Of a stretch of DNA of 64,000 nucleotides, positions 1 to 14,300 are shown one piece after another; position 1 is the stretch's first letter, and every line of letters starts with the position of its first letter. This DNA is from Solenopsis invicta (taxonomy: Eukaryota; Arthropoda; Insecta; Hymenoptera; Formicidae), in NCBI RefSeq assembly GCF_016802725.1, contig NC_052669.1, positions 21,977,770 to 22,041,769 on the forward strand, read 5' to 3'. The translations under genes were made by a program, and so were the position numbers. The notes beneath the pieces are model-generated. The model did no database searches and had not been told where the DNA came from. It worked only from the letters and a program-made list of their open reading frames with translations.

Positions 1-235
1 CATACCTCCATGTGTAATCATACATAATCGCGCATGACTATACATGACAAGACACAGGTTATCCAACTCGTGCAAAATCATACATGATTTTATGTGATCA
101 TTCATGATTACATATACAATGTATTATCTCATACAAATTGATACATAACTATACATGACTATGAGTGATTTTACATAATCTTGTACGACCATTTCGAAAT
201 TCAGGCATGATTATTCATTATCATATAGAATCATA
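1..235. repeat. Degenerate short tandem repeat (ATACATGATT-like)
   Basis: The first ~235 bases are made of imperfect repeats of about 10 bases around the words ATACATGA and CATGATT (also TACATGACT and TACATAATC). The copies are diverged and the array runs off the window edge. No coding content is visible. Confidence 0.55.
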
Positions 236-602
236 TATTATTTTGCTTGAGTATTTTTTCCCAGGTAATAGAAAGATGTTATTCTCCTTAACACTATTAT
301 CTATTTTAAATCTAAAATGTGCATTTAATATAAATGTATATTTATACTGTAAATTAAAGGTAAAGGAAAGATAAAATATAATCAACTTGCACAAATAAAA
401 TAATATATTTTGAAATAAAATTAATATACCGCATTGCATTGTCTCATAAAACAATACGATTATTTAATAAAATTAATAATTAAAGTTGCTGCCATTTTGT
501 AATTAAATAAATACATACATTTATTATTTTTTAATAATTTTGTATTATTTCAAAAAAAAAATTTTAGAAAACTTGTGTCATTTAAACAATTTTATTTGTT
601 CA

Positions 603-740
603 TGTTTCATTCACATCGTTTATCATCTAGCGTGGACTGTTGCAATATAGACTATCGGCGATGGACAATCGCGCAAATTTGATCTACCTATTCCTCGCGT
701 TTATTTACCTGCGATGGAATTAAGATCAAATCATGAATGT
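603..740 (+). repeat. Diverged direct repeat, copy A
   Basis: About 140 bases resemble 1272-1412. Shared words include ATCGCGCAAATTTGA and CTGCGATGGAATTAAGA, in the same order and orientation, with a similar ending around GATCA.GAATG. This is an old local duplication or two copies of one dispersed element. Confidence 0.6.
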
Positions 741-1271
741 TGTATCTGTGATTTAAATATTTTATTTGTCAGTAATAATTACTTAAAAAATTATTCAAAG
801 GATATAGTATAAAATTTTTTTTATTAAATGTGTACTACATAAAAAAAAGAAAAAAAAAGTCCACTGGACTTACATGTTTCTATTGTCAAAAATCTATATA
901 AATTAATATACTTGAAAAGGATTTAAACCTTACACTGAAACGTTGCGAACAAATTTTACCAATTTTACCAATAAACAATTTGTTAGTTTGTCGACTAAAT
1001 TCGGAAGTATTTATTAATTTCATCACTAGCGATTATAAATAATACTATACTCAAATTATTGAAAAAAGATATCACAAATAACGTAATTATTATGCGTATA
1101 GTAAGTGCCAATGAAACTGTGATTTGCTTATAATATGCTTCCAAAATCTACGTCATCAACATTTATTGACAGCAGAAAGAGCTATCGAAACGATCTGTTG
1201 AGTGTTGATAATAATGTTTTCTTACTATCATACACTTCCTTATGATTTTAACATGAGTTCGATAGATTTCC

Positions 1272-1412
1272 GTGATCTTCTGATCTTGTATTTACTCTTG
1301 CAATGCGGACAATCGGCGATCGGGGATCGCGCAAATTTGACCCGTAGACCCGATAGCATTATACGTTTATCTGGCTGCGATGGAATTAAGAACAGATCAC
1401 GAATGCGCTGAA
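1272..1412 (+). repeat. Diverged direct repeat, copy B
   Basis: Partner of 603-740, about 670 bases away in the same orientation. The word order and the CG-rich core match. It continues into a GC-richer patch (to about 1710) that has no equivalent beside copy A. Confidence 0.6.
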
Positions 1413-2367
1413 GTAGCTACCCTTGGAACAGATCGCGGCGATGACTAGAAACAAGTTTCTCTAAGGACGTACGCGGGAGGAGGTAGGGAGAAAAAATGGA
1501 GATGTCGAAGAAACGATGCCACTCTCGACGGGGCTCCACTGTGACGTAGATGTACATGACATATGCCGATACGTCAGTGCGTTGAATGCGAAGGCCGCTA
1601 TATGGACCAGCGCTTACTATGAATGGTGCACGCGTGAGCTTTCTGTTCTTTCTTATTAGATGCCTCACCTCGCGCGATACTCAGCAGTACTGGAATCTCC
1701 CCACGGAATAACACTCACGTTTATATTTTACTTTCAAATACAACACAGCGCGACTCACATACACAGAGAGAGAGATGTTTTTTTTTTAGATTTTTAACTT
1801 GTTTTCTTACATTGAAAGAAATTTATCCATTGTAACAGTCCGACCAAACAAATATTTGGTTTAAAAGAAAATACAATTATTTGACTTTTCAAATAATCTT
1901 CATATCTTTATTTTAAAGAAAATATTTTTTTTTAATTAATTTTTTTTTCACTTAAGTAATTTTATTATTTCAATGTGTTGCATTATATTTTATTTAAATT
2001 ATGATACACTTTACACAATTTTATTATTTCGGTAAAACTATTGTGTCATTTTACTTAACGTAAATTTTTATAATAAATAAATTACTTATACTTTTACAAT
2101 AAAAAGTACCAATTTACAAGTATAACTTCTAAATAAACTTAAGAATTAAAAGTATTTGTGTGAAGAATTCGTAAACAAAATTCAGCACGTAGAGAATTTA
2201 AAACCGAGCAGCGCAAGCTTCATCAAATACATTTAAATATCAACTATAACAATTAAAATTAATAATTTTATTAGCAAATATCAACTTTATCTGTTGTTGT
2301 TGAAACTCGAATGTGCGATAAACCTCACGCCGCGCGATCTTATATTCACCATGTGCTGAATCCTGCT

Positions 2368-2466
2368 AATGTGTTATTAGCGATTCTGCTAATCACCTGG
2401 TGTTAGTAGCCCGCATAAGTGGGCTACTACCACCAGGTGATTAGCAGAATTGCTAATAACACATTA
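2368..2466. repeat. Near-perfect long hairpin (foldback element)
   Basis: Two arms of about 44 bases (2368-2411 and 2421-2466) are reverse complements with only one or two mismatches, around a loop of about 8 bases. The arms begin with AATGTGTTATTAGC and end near GTAGCCC. Such a tight inverted repeat is typical of a foldback/MITE element; a structured transcript is the alternative. Confidence 0.8.
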
Positions 2467-5167
2467 ACGGAAAAGTTATTTAACGTAATCAAAGAAATTA
2501 TTATTACGTACCTTTTTGATCTCTTTATACAAGGGCAAGAAAATTTGATGAAATTTAAACTTATAGTTATGCATTTGAAGAGTAATTGATTAATTGCATC
2601 ACGATTACATACTATTACAAAATATAAAAAGGAACAATTTAAAAAATTCCTTTATTATTTATATTTTTAATTAGTAATAATTGAATAGGTAATTATAATA
2701 TAACAGTCTTGTAAAATTTTGTTTAATTAACCGAGCTAAGTGGAGGTTCCAACACTCTTTACCATTTGTGTTTTCTATTTCATTGTCATAGCGAGGTAGC
2801 CTGCTTAGTATTTAAGAGAGCGTAGGCTGCACTTACTAGTCTCGTATAACAAACATTTGGCGTGTAACAGTGTTGCGTGTCACATCTGGTATAATAAGGC
2901 GTGTAGATTATAAAGAAGCACATCATAAATTAATTAAAGATCAGTGTTTAAGTTTCGCAACTGCTCAGTATTCTCGCTGGCTTCCATAAACAATAGTAAT
3001 ACGTAATGGATGTCACGCATCACCGATTTTTATCCGGTTTTTATTTATACCTTAAGTAAAACGATGACATCCGTACATTAAGAAATAAAAGAAAAAGAAA
3101 AACAGGATGCAGTTTAAATGCATAGCATTATCAAGTTTTGAATAACACATTATGTTTTATCACGGAAACGACACACAAGATATAACACGTCAAACTTTAA
3201 TTATTTATTACTGTAAACCATATTCAGTATGTCATTCCAGGATTAAGTACAATTTTTATATTATTAATTTATTAACGTAAAATGAATTATTAATTAGTAT
3301 TTTTTTCATTATTTAATATTTGAAATTGTGCACAAAAAATAGTTAACGTTTCGCCGACGTCACTTTTTAATGTGTTAAATATTCGACGTAAGACCGATTT
3401 GAATAGTTGCATGCAGTTTCATCTAGTATACGCGATAAACAGTTGCTAATATTTTCGTCCGACATCACTCACGCATGATACAAATTATTGCACATGATAA
3501 TCTGCATAAATGCACTCGCGCGGATCAATGAGCGCGAGCGATAGTACACTAAGTCCTTGTGGAGGTAAAGAAAAAAGATAGTCCTTGTCAGATTAAAAAG
3601 GAAAGACGCGCATAACGATTAGAAACGATAGAGCGTCTTTTCCTTCCCTCGTCGTACAAAGAACAAACGGGTACGCGTGCATGTCTCTTCTGTCAGTGGC
3701 GGTTTAGATCATTTATGGGCCCTAAACGTTTGTTTCATGTCTTTTGATTACGTATTAACAAAAACAAAAATTAAATTTTCAAAAGCTTTCCCTATGAAAA
3801 ACTTGCCTTATTTTATTAACTACAGCTTAATAAAAGGAAGAAAGAGGAAAACTGGTAGTTTGAAAAAATATGTTTTACACACAAAGCTGCATATGTAAAA
3901 ATTGTTAACAAAATTTGTTTCGAAAAATATGATGTCACTGATCCACAAAATACTACATTTAGGTTTTGTATTTTATACACTTTTATACTTACTTTTTTTT
4001 TTAATATATCAGGTAGTGTAAAATTTTAAATTTTTCTGTTATTTTGTTTCGAATCTCTAATTTACGGATCTAGGTCGCGAATGCTCAACATCCGGCCCAC
4101 GTAGCTTGTCAGTTTCTTTCTCTCCGGCTCGGGTTTGTATTCTAAAATATAAAAGAGACTACAGAATTCGAAGTCTAAAACTTGCGTCTAAAACTTGTAC
4201 AATAGAACCTCGTAATAATGCGCAAAATTTTTTTCATATTTATTGCTAGTTCAAAACTCGCGTATTAAAGCATTTCTATCTCTTTGTCGTTTAGATGAAA
4301 CGAAACAGAAAGCAAACGAGAAAGGATAGACTCTGAAATCTATATAAGAAATGTTAGTTTGGCCCGCGGGCAATGATCAAAATTTGAAATCTGGTCTGTC
4401 GGAAAAACGATCCAATCGACACAGTTGTGATTTCACTACACACTACATGATAGCTATAAATATCACATTTTATATAACGTGAAAGTTGCAGCAATTTTGT
4501 AGTCACATTATATTTTTGTATTTTTTTTTTTTTAAGTAACGATGTTAAGTAACGATAGTTTACATAACTACTTTTTAAATAACGTCTATATTATATTATA
4601 GTTCTAAAGTTTAAATTCTCGGCATTTAATTATTACATATTTGTTATGTAAATAATACGTACCACTTACACATTTATATTACAAAAGGAAGCATTAGATA
4701 AAAATAGTTATGACATAGATATTACGAAATATTTGTTATACAAAGTGTTATTTCCAAAATATATGGTAGATACAAATAGTATCGACTGAGTAGTTGGGCA
4801 TCTTTGATGTAGGCATCTAGGCAATAAAACGTCCCTGCTTCTCGTTAATTCAGAGGAAAGATATGTAGGTCTCTCTTGTAGCATTGGCTTGTTTATACCG
4901 ATCACCATTCACTTAACAGTGACCACTTCTAGCTATCCGGCGCGCGTGTTATCATTAACGAAACGCACACAGTCGCATGGTTCACACCATCGCGCTCCAT
5001 TGCACAATAATCTGTATAATTATGTTTAATGATCCACATTTGGTCTCTGAGCCACGAAACAGGTGCAACTAGGTGACGGTAGTAAGATAAAGTATCAAAC
5101 TTACCCGCTCGTTGATCAGTGTCAATGTTGTATTATATGTCGTCATAGTATTGCACTAAAGAACAAT

Positions 5168-5201
5168 AGATGTAAATATTTGAATTTAAATATTTACATC
5201 T
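5168..5201. repeat. Short perfect palindrome
   Basis: The word AGATGTAAATATTT is followed after six bases by its exact reverse complement. It lies about 180 bases beyond the stop codon of the cyclase gene on the side where its transcript ends, so a role at the 3' end is possible but unproven. Confidence 0.6.
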
Positions 5202-5377
5202 ATTTCCTGTGAGTATCATAAAAAGTCCTAGATAATCGAAAAATGAGATATTTTTTCAACGCCATGTAAAACTTTTGTTTAAAGAATAATAATTTTTTAC
5301 GTCACTTATACATTATACATAATACACATTAACGTAGATATATTGTATACACACATCTTACGTAAATAACATAGATT

Positions 5378-8300
5378 CTACAGTACATAAGTCGGTAATG
5401 GAAGTGTAAAAGGAATCAACGTTGAATCATTGGCATTTATTTCATCCCATTCATCATATTTACTAATCGTCTTTTCTTTCCACAAGTCCTCCTGTATGGA
5501 AGATATGGCACCTAGCCAAACCTAAATAAAATACAATAAAGTTTAACCCAGATTATGTGAAATTACGATAGAAAGAACATTTTGTTTACCTGCTGACAAT
5601 GATTTGCCCAAGCATAAATCATTCTGTTGTCGACTTTTAAACATAACTTTTTTGTCTTTTGTAACATTCTTATTGCAGCATTTTTTTTGGACTGTATCAT
5701 ATAATAATAAGCTTTCAGTAACATATATCTGCAAACACCGGTTCATTAAAATAATCTTTCAGAAAAAAAGTCATTTTATGTAAAGGAAAATGTGTTAGTA
5801 ATGAAATATTCTATGTATACAGGGTCCTAGATTACTGGTTCAACCTCTTTTTAAAATAAAGAAATATGGTACTTTTTATTGCAGATATGAATTATACGTA
5901 AAAAAATAAACAAAATTTGTTTTAAATATTTTTCTAAAAGTATCTCCAATAATCTTTTATTATAAGTTTATTTCTTTATCATATTTAATTTGAGATTATT
6001 TTAAGATTAATAGAGGTATTTCCGGAAAAAGTGTTTGAGACAGAGTTTGTTGTATTTTTTTGTGTTTGTTATCCAAATCTGTAATAAAAAATATATGTTA
6101 CATTTAAAAATTTTGATATAAAGGATGTTTTAGTTTATTTTCGGTTGTAACCGGAAGTTGAAGATATTATTGTTTAATAAAGCGTACCTGCTTTACTTAT
6201 TAAATTTTTTGAGAATTTTTTATAAAAATTATTTCTCTTTAATTTAAAAAGGGTGTATAGTTCGTAAATTTAATAAATTCTGCTCTAAAATTCTACTTTT
6301 TTTTCTGATGTTAATAACACTCTAGGTAAAAATTCACTTACAATTAAAAATTTTTTGCGCGTTTAAAAATTAAAAACATTTGTTTCGACTTTATAGATAA
6401 AAAGATACTGGAATAATTGAACTAACACTATTTGTATGTAAAAAAATTTTATTATATATTCTTTTTTTCTACTATTTTAAACTGCTTGTATTTACTATTA
6501 CAATTTTAATAATTAAATCTACACTGAACTCAAATTAATACCTAGGTGAAAATTTACCCAGAGTAGCACTCTAGGATTAACATATTACAACTGCATGTTT
6601 TTTACCTGGGAATTGCAATTTTTACGATCTTTATCATACTTTTTATATGCTGGAATTCATGCTTAATTTCTGTTAGTGTGATCAATGCGTTTATATTCCT
6701 GTTAGTAACTTCCCTTACTGCAAAATTGTAACTTTGATTCGATAATAATTACATATGTATATTAAATAACGTTCGAATATTTGGCCACTTTATTACCATA
6801 TAAAATTAACAGTCCCTCAAGTTTCTTCAACGCGGTAATCGTCGCTGCCACTTTATGCTCGTCCACCTCACTCTCGGCCGTCACGTTCCTACTGCGCCAG
6901 ATTTTTGTAGCTTCCCACTGCTGCGTTCTGATGCACCTGAGGTAACACATATTAAAACGAAAATTTAAAACGTTTATTTCTATAATAATAATAATTTATT
7001 TTCAGAATCAATTAATTCTGATGCCAATACAATAAGGCTTCTCGTACTTACCATAACCACATAGAGGTGAAATATCGTCTTTCTGCTTCTGGATCATGAA
7101 AACTGACTATGGTCTCACCTTCCTTAAGATAATATTTGTCGCAACTTTGAAACGAAAGGACTGTGAGGCCTGTGTCGAGTTGAACATCAGCGCATAAAGC
7201 GTAATACCAAGTGCGACTCGATTTATCCAAGACATGTTGCGATGTAAATTCTGTGTATAGAACTTTATACTTTAATACATAATTAATTATATATACGAAT
7301 TATCTAAATACTTGCTTGATTTTGGCATTAATAAAACTCACGAGATTAACATCTTTAAGATTTATTGTATTATATATTATATAAAGCATGTTTATTAATT
7401 AGAAGTATTTACCCAATTCTCTCAGCATAGCCACTGCTTCCGAATGTCGACACGAAATCATAAGCAAGTGCGCTAATCTCGGTAGTATGAGCAATTTGAG
7501 AAACATGGAGTCCAAAGTTTGCGCCATCCTCATTGTAATAAAACCGATTCTTATCGCTTTGCCGATCTCTCCTCTCAACCATCGTGAGAAAAATACTGCC
7601 GCGTAAAGCTCAGCAATGGCCTTGAGCTCTTGGAATTCGAGTAAACTTCCTTTCTTCGCGCAGATGCTGAGAGCCTCTTTTTCCAAATAAGGAACAAGTA
7701 ACCTGCTCAAAAATAATTAAATAACGTAACAAATGTTCTCGTAGAAGGAAGATAAATTCAATGACGCCCAGCATCTCGTAATGAATTTTGTTTATCGAAA
7801 TAATTAATTGATTGATTAAACTGAAAGACTTTTTGTAGCTCTAAATGATTTTATCTGGAATCGCACTTGGTTTGATAAACGTGCGCAGTGAGCATCATGT
7901 TCGTGAACGAAGCGCAGAGAATGAAGAAATCATTCGATGCATCCAGCGCAGCATTTAAACCCCAAATGGCTGCTAACCGCGCGTGTTTCTTCATTGCCTT
8001 CATCCCCTGTAAATTATAATACAATTGACAATATAATCTTTCTGAAAACTTTCTGCAATAATTGGTGCTGTATAGGCATTTTGTTAACTTTAGAATTTAC
8101 GTTTTAGAACTACGTTATTATTATATTTATTTATTTGTTTGTTTAGTTACTTGTAAATTGTGTTATTTTAAGGCTAAAAAATATTAATTAACAATTTAAT
8201 AAAATGTTCATAATAATATGCTAAATTAACAATTGAGAATGTTAGAAATCCAACACAAAAATTTTTATAAATGGCCGATTTTAACACAAGTACAAAATAT

Positions 8301-11300
8301 TTTTTACCATTTAGATTCGTTACAATAAAATGATCTTTACTCTGAAAACATTAAACATCTGCGCCAAGCAATTAGCCAGTTGCTCGATATAATTCGTAGT
8401 TAGTTCATCGGTGGTGTCGATTTTCCAACGCTTGGGACAAATCAATCTCAACTTTAGTATTTCGAGTTGAATTGCCAACTTCAAGTCAATAGTAAATTTG
8501 TGATGTGGAAAGTTGTAGCCTAAACTGCTCATTGCGTCGTTCAGATTCTTATTTGCTTCAACAATTAAACCATTTTCCCAATGGCATTTACCTTGAAGCG
8601 TTTGGATTTTTGCGGTAAGATAAAACAGCAATATTGATTTCTCCTCGTTGATTTCAAACATCTATCATTAAGCATCGTCGTTAACTCGACTTTTTTTGCA
8701 CATTAACATACTTTTATTCTGTTATATCCGTTCTGCTTACTTGCTGCACTAAAGTTTCAGCATCACTCAGAAGTCTATGCGCTTGAGGTATGTTGTTACT
8801 TGCTAAACAAATCTCCACAAATTCCAAAATCGCCGTCAAGATTATATCTTGTTTTCCTAGAATAGAAAATATAAAATAATTAAAAATGTTAACAATTATT
8901 GTAAAAAAAAAGAAGTAAGTATAATATTCGTTAACGCATTCATGTAGACTCACCTATTCCTTGACAATGGTCCAACATCTGAGAGTAGACGGTCATTAAG
9001 ATAAGATGACATTGACAGTTGGCGAAATCAACATTAAAAAAAGTCTTAGTAGGTCTCCTGACTTTTCGAAAGATGTTGAGATAAATCGGTGTTCTCTTTG
9101 TCACCTCTTGCATACCTTGCGACAATATTTTTTATATAATAAAATAACTATAATTTTCTAATTTTATTTTTATACATAAACGTAATAACAGCAAGATGAC
9201 ATCAAAAATCTACATTTAAAAATTGCTGCATACGTATAACTTCCCTAACTAGTAAAAAAATAAATAAATAAATTTGAACAAATTGAAAATTGCAATTTAT
9301 TTTTGCTTTCTATCTCGTATATAATGCATTAATTTAATTTATATCTACATGCTGATTTCAAGATACATTTCATACCGTTTTCTATTTCTTCTTTGGAAGT
9401 GTAAGTTGCTTCTTCTTGTTGATACATTTCGTTGGTGTCGATAGTTAACCATGTTTTTCTAGAATCCTGTGCGGCAGATTTTCCCAACAGTCTTATAAAT
9501 TGTATCTCACCGCAAGCCATACATCGTTTGGTATGTTGCCGAAGATATTTTAACGCCTTACTGTGTAACTCCATCTTTTGATTTTCCGTGAGCAACCTTA
9601 GATGTATAAAGAATACGATTGAATTTATCAAGACCTAAAGTATTAGATGTAATAGAATTGAATACAGTGTAGAATATGTAGAACATTATGCAGAGAAGAA
9701 AGTGATATTATGGCTACTGTAATTATTATGGCCATTTCTATTTTCTTCGTTATTAGGTGACTAGTAATTGCTTATAGAAACATTCATTTAATAACCTGCT
9801 AATTATGTGGCGCTAATATGCCAATACACAACAATCGACATTTGTTATGAAGCATTTTTATTTTTAAGCGCATTTCGAAACTTTTTCAAGATACATTTTA
9901 ACATTTATTATAATAATTACACATACTTTACTAACATTTATTATAATAATTGTTTTTAAACTTGAGCATATTATCATGGATGTATATACAATTAAGTACT
10001 TTATTTTTGTTATTAAACTTTGTATTTAACTGGCTACATTTTGGGTTATGCAAAATTATTCAATAGCATAGCATTTTGTTAATTTGTTCTAAGTGTGGAT
10101 CTAATACAACTATCGGGATCTTCATATTAAAATATATAGTTCTTTGATAAATCAATTTAGAGAACTGCGTTTAGAAAAATTAGAGATATTTTATTTTTAT
10201 TGTTTACCAAATGCTAAACAAGGATAAAATGTACTCGGTCACATGGTGACCATACTCCAGTAGAACGAGTCATAATAACGTTAAAATAATATAAAAATAA
10301 ACAGTAATTATTAAAAGAAACCTTTAGTAATTATTTTGCAGTCTTTTGATATTATAATTTTTTTATTTTGTTTGGAATAGATTTGTAGTATTGGCAGTGG
10401 GGAGATTTACATGTAAATGTGCAATATTTTATTTTTTTTATAATTAATTATAATTAAAAGTCTAAAAATTTGTTTTATAAAAATTGTCCTATTGACAGAG
10501 TTTGACTGTGATCTATTAATTGAAGTAAGTCAGCATTTATCTGTACCTATTTTAAATCTTTGCATTTATATTGCAGCTTTTACTAACAATTTATTTTAAA
10601 TTATACATAATTATGAAATAAAAAAACTGTATGTTTTTACAAACAAAACCTATTTAATTTATTTTTCTGACGACCATATTACCATCTCTGTTTCTCTTCG
10701 ATCCATTATAAAAAAGTGTCGTCACATTTTTATAAATCACGTCCTAGATAGTAAATATTGCATAACTTTGAGAATCTATTAAACAACACTTTGATGCATA
10801 TAATTATTAAGTTTCAATATAAAATATTGATTATTAATAAATTTATTGAATAAAATGTAAAATTTAAGTGATCATATCATTTTCTCCTCTATGAAGTGCT
10901 CTATCATTACAATTTATTCCAGTAAATTAATTTATTACCTGTAAGTAGTTTCGCGAAACATCGACATTTTGAAATGCATCAGACCACAAGACGCGTACTG
11001 CGGCAAGTCAGATAGCTCTTCTAAACATAAACAAAAGTCTACTTTTATTATTTAAAGTTGTGAAAATTTAAGACAGACATAATTTTAATATCTTAAATTC
11101 CTTAAATTTCTTATATAATGGAAAAAATAAAGAAAAACGTTCAGACAAATGAAATATGTGCATGACAAGTTATCGAATTAGTTTTTTTTTCTCTTCTTTA
11201 ATTAAGGGGATATTATGGCTTTTGAGCTTCAAAAAATCAATTACTTTGAACACTTTTTTAATAGTCCCAATGTTAAAAAAAAAGTAAATTAAAAATAAAA

Positions 11301-14300
11301 GTGTGCTAAAAGATTTATCTACGTGTATAATATTTACAAAATTTCAAAGCATTTTTTTGAAATGACATATATAATATGTTCAAAATTATTCCCCATAATA
11401 ACACATTTAATTTTGAGATTGTAAAAATTATTATTCAGCACTAAGTATTTAATTTTGTTATACGCCAGATATTTTTTTTTATACGTCCATTACGCGCAAA
11501 TTAGCAAATAACTGCCAAAATTATGTTTTAACGATTAAAAAAATTTTTAAAGAATACTCAAATTTCAAAATAATAAATGCATAAGTTTAAAGTTTTTCTA
11601 CTTTTTCCAAAAAAAGATTCCTAAAAAAAGCAAGAATATTCCTTTAATTGCTTCAATTGTAACGATTGCTTAATCATACCTGGTATAATAAGATCCACAC
11701 ATTCGCACTCAATTTCTTCTTCGACAGTAGATTTTCTTATATTTCTGTAAAATACTAGCGGTCTGCCGCTCGTAGTAAAATCGCCCTGTGCGCATCCAAA
11801 GATTCGAATCTCGAAGAGTTTCTTGACAGCTGCAGTAAATCATACAAGACATGCTCTAAATATATCGAAGAATTATTATTACAACGCATTTGCATTTTCT
11901 TGGATATTTTTTTTACCTAGTCCAATTTCTCTCGTAGATTTGTCGTCCATTAGATATTCCAGCATGCTTCTATTAATAATTTCTCCCAAAACCGACGCGC
12001 ATTTTAATAATAATTGATCCAACGGTGTTAAAGAATCGAAAATCTTTAAGATCATTACTAACAACATAACATATAAAATAATTTAGGTGACAAAAGAATA
12101 GCAATTTTGTACAACGTATAAAATTACACAACATATACTTCCAAATGCCATACAGTTTAAACGAAAAAAAAATTAATTTATAAAAATATATGTATTAACG
12201 CTTATTAAAAATGTGAACAATTAATAATTAATTGTGTAAAAAATAGCATAAGAATAGTTTTAATTACCATCCATCGTCATTTCAGCATCTGCCTCTTCTG
12301 ATGTAAAGCCTTCCGTAAATTTACAAACGGCAATAGTTTCTTCATTATAAATTGGCATTCCCGATTTGTGGATGGCGCTTTGTATCCTTATCGAAGATAC
12401 GAACTGACCGTTCTGAAATTAAAATAAATATTTTATATTATATACATGAAACTATTAATAAAAGGATAAAGACAAAACCTACTCGATAACTTGTTTTGTA
12501 CATCTTCCATTTGTCCGAACGTTCTTCATTATTTCCGTTATTCAGAAAAATGTCTTCTGAAGCAAATCTGAATAGGTTTAAGAAAAATTTTTTAAGATAA
12601 AGTACAACTATTGAATAAGTTAAAATCTAGAATTATAAATAAAGTGATGAAACCTTTTCAGCATATAAATGGGAGGAAGCACGTAGCCCATTTCCTCGGC
12701 GATCGTTGCTCTGATATGGATTATTACGAGGCTACCAGATTGCGTGAGGCTTAACAAATAACTTTCTATCCATCCCGGATTGCCAAAACTATTTTCTTGG
12801 ATTAATCTAAAAATACAATGTAAAAAAAATTATTAATAAATATAAAGGAATGTTTTCTTGCGTCTATATTTTGTGTATCTGTTTATTATATTTTTAAATT
12901 GATTTAATTGCAATTATATTTGTATATTTAGAGTAGCCAACTTTTCGAGTTCCGGAGGAATTCCACATACATCAAGGATCTGACATGCAAGCGCTGCATG
13001 ATACCACTTGTCTATACGACCCAATTCGATTATCTATTAATAATACAAAATAATATATATTGTATGTACATACTTTACGCCTTGTAATATTACAAAAATA
13101 AGTATAGAAAGTATAAAAAATATATTATACAAATTTAACGCAATACTTTTATTTCTTATTACGGAATATTATTTACAAAAAATAAAAGATAAAGGTAGAC
13201 ATTATTATTGGTTAAAAAATTACTTTAATCGTAATTTTATAGATTTTTTTTTAATTCCTCTAAGTATTCGTTTTCACTCTGTTTCAATGCACGTACTTGT
13301 GCTTTTTCTAAAACTCTAGGATGTATTTCGTATTCGCCGTTGAGCTGACGCCCAAAGCTGAGGATGAAGAAAATTGTGTTCTGCTTAGCTATCGTACCAA
13401 ATAATTTCATTGAATTATTGTCACTGTATTGAACGTCATCGATGATCACCACACACAGTTCTCTGAAGCAGTTTTTTATTAATTTAAGCAAAAAATTACG
13501 CAATACTTTGCGCTTTTGCTTTTCGGATAGTTCTGCATAGGGCGTGCTTATCATAAAATGCACATTGAAGAGTTGATTAAGAGCGCAGAGAAATTCTGAT
13601 GCATCTACGTTGCCCAGTTGAGACATCAGTATCTCTTCTCGCTCCCTTGGTGTTGTGGTGATGTTGAAGCCCAGTGGCACAGAGAATATCATATGGATCA
13701 AATTGTAAGAAGTCTGTGCTAAGAGAAAAAGCATTGATTTGAATTCTGTTTTGTTTTGATTTTTTATCTATTAAAAAGGACAGCAACAAATAAGTGCCCT
13801 AATAAAGTGATAGTAATTTTTAATTAAAAACATGAAAAAATAATCTTTTAATTTTGTCTATTTTTGACATTATTGATTATAAATAAAAATTTATAAATGT
13901 AAACTTAAAAAGTTATATGTTAACCTTAGAATCACTCATGACCAAGGAGATATAATTGCGTGATACACCTATGGGAATATTCTGTGCAAATTCATCCAAC
14001 AATCTTGTCTTGCCAATTCTCGGTTCACCTCTGAAAAACATAAAACAATAAAAATCAAGTTAAATTAAAAATTAGATTAAATATAAAAAATTGTATTTGC
14101 AAATTAATAGTTGAGAAATAAAAATTAAGATAATTAAAATTATTTTTTGCAATAAATTCTTTACTGTTTTTGAAGGTAACTTACTATTAAAATTGGTGAT
14201 TAACTTAATCTAGAGAAGGTAGCATTATGTCTGCTGTAAGCATTACGGCTATTTTTATTATCTCTGTTATTAGATGACGTATTGTAACGATTGCTTATGA

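Larger units (their letters stand above)
236..5377. other. Gene-free flank downstream of the cyclase gene
   Basis: No open reading frame here resembles a known protein or forms spliceable exons. The stretch is AT-rich with two more GC-rich patches. The first, about 1290-1710, has CG-rich words and could be a promoter or first exon of a gene outside the window. The second, about 2740-2900, carries a TATTTAAG box-like word. Neither can be tied to a gene. The repeated and hairpin elements inside are listed separately. Confidence 0.5.

Noticed and set aside
1417..1668. Minus-strand open frame of 83 residues
   Set aside because: No known family, no supporting splice sites, and explained by the higher GC content reducing stop codons.
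3677..3898. Open frame beginning near CAGTGGCGG, a word seen at the ends of some hAT elements
   Set aside because: No matching inverted end was found nearby and the encoded peptide matches no transposase that I recognise.
13926..13936. Alternative donor AAG|GTTAAC for cyclase exon 11
   Set aside because: It breaks the reading phase into exon 12 (stop after six codons), whereas A|GTGATT at 13936 keeps it; kept as the less certain junction.
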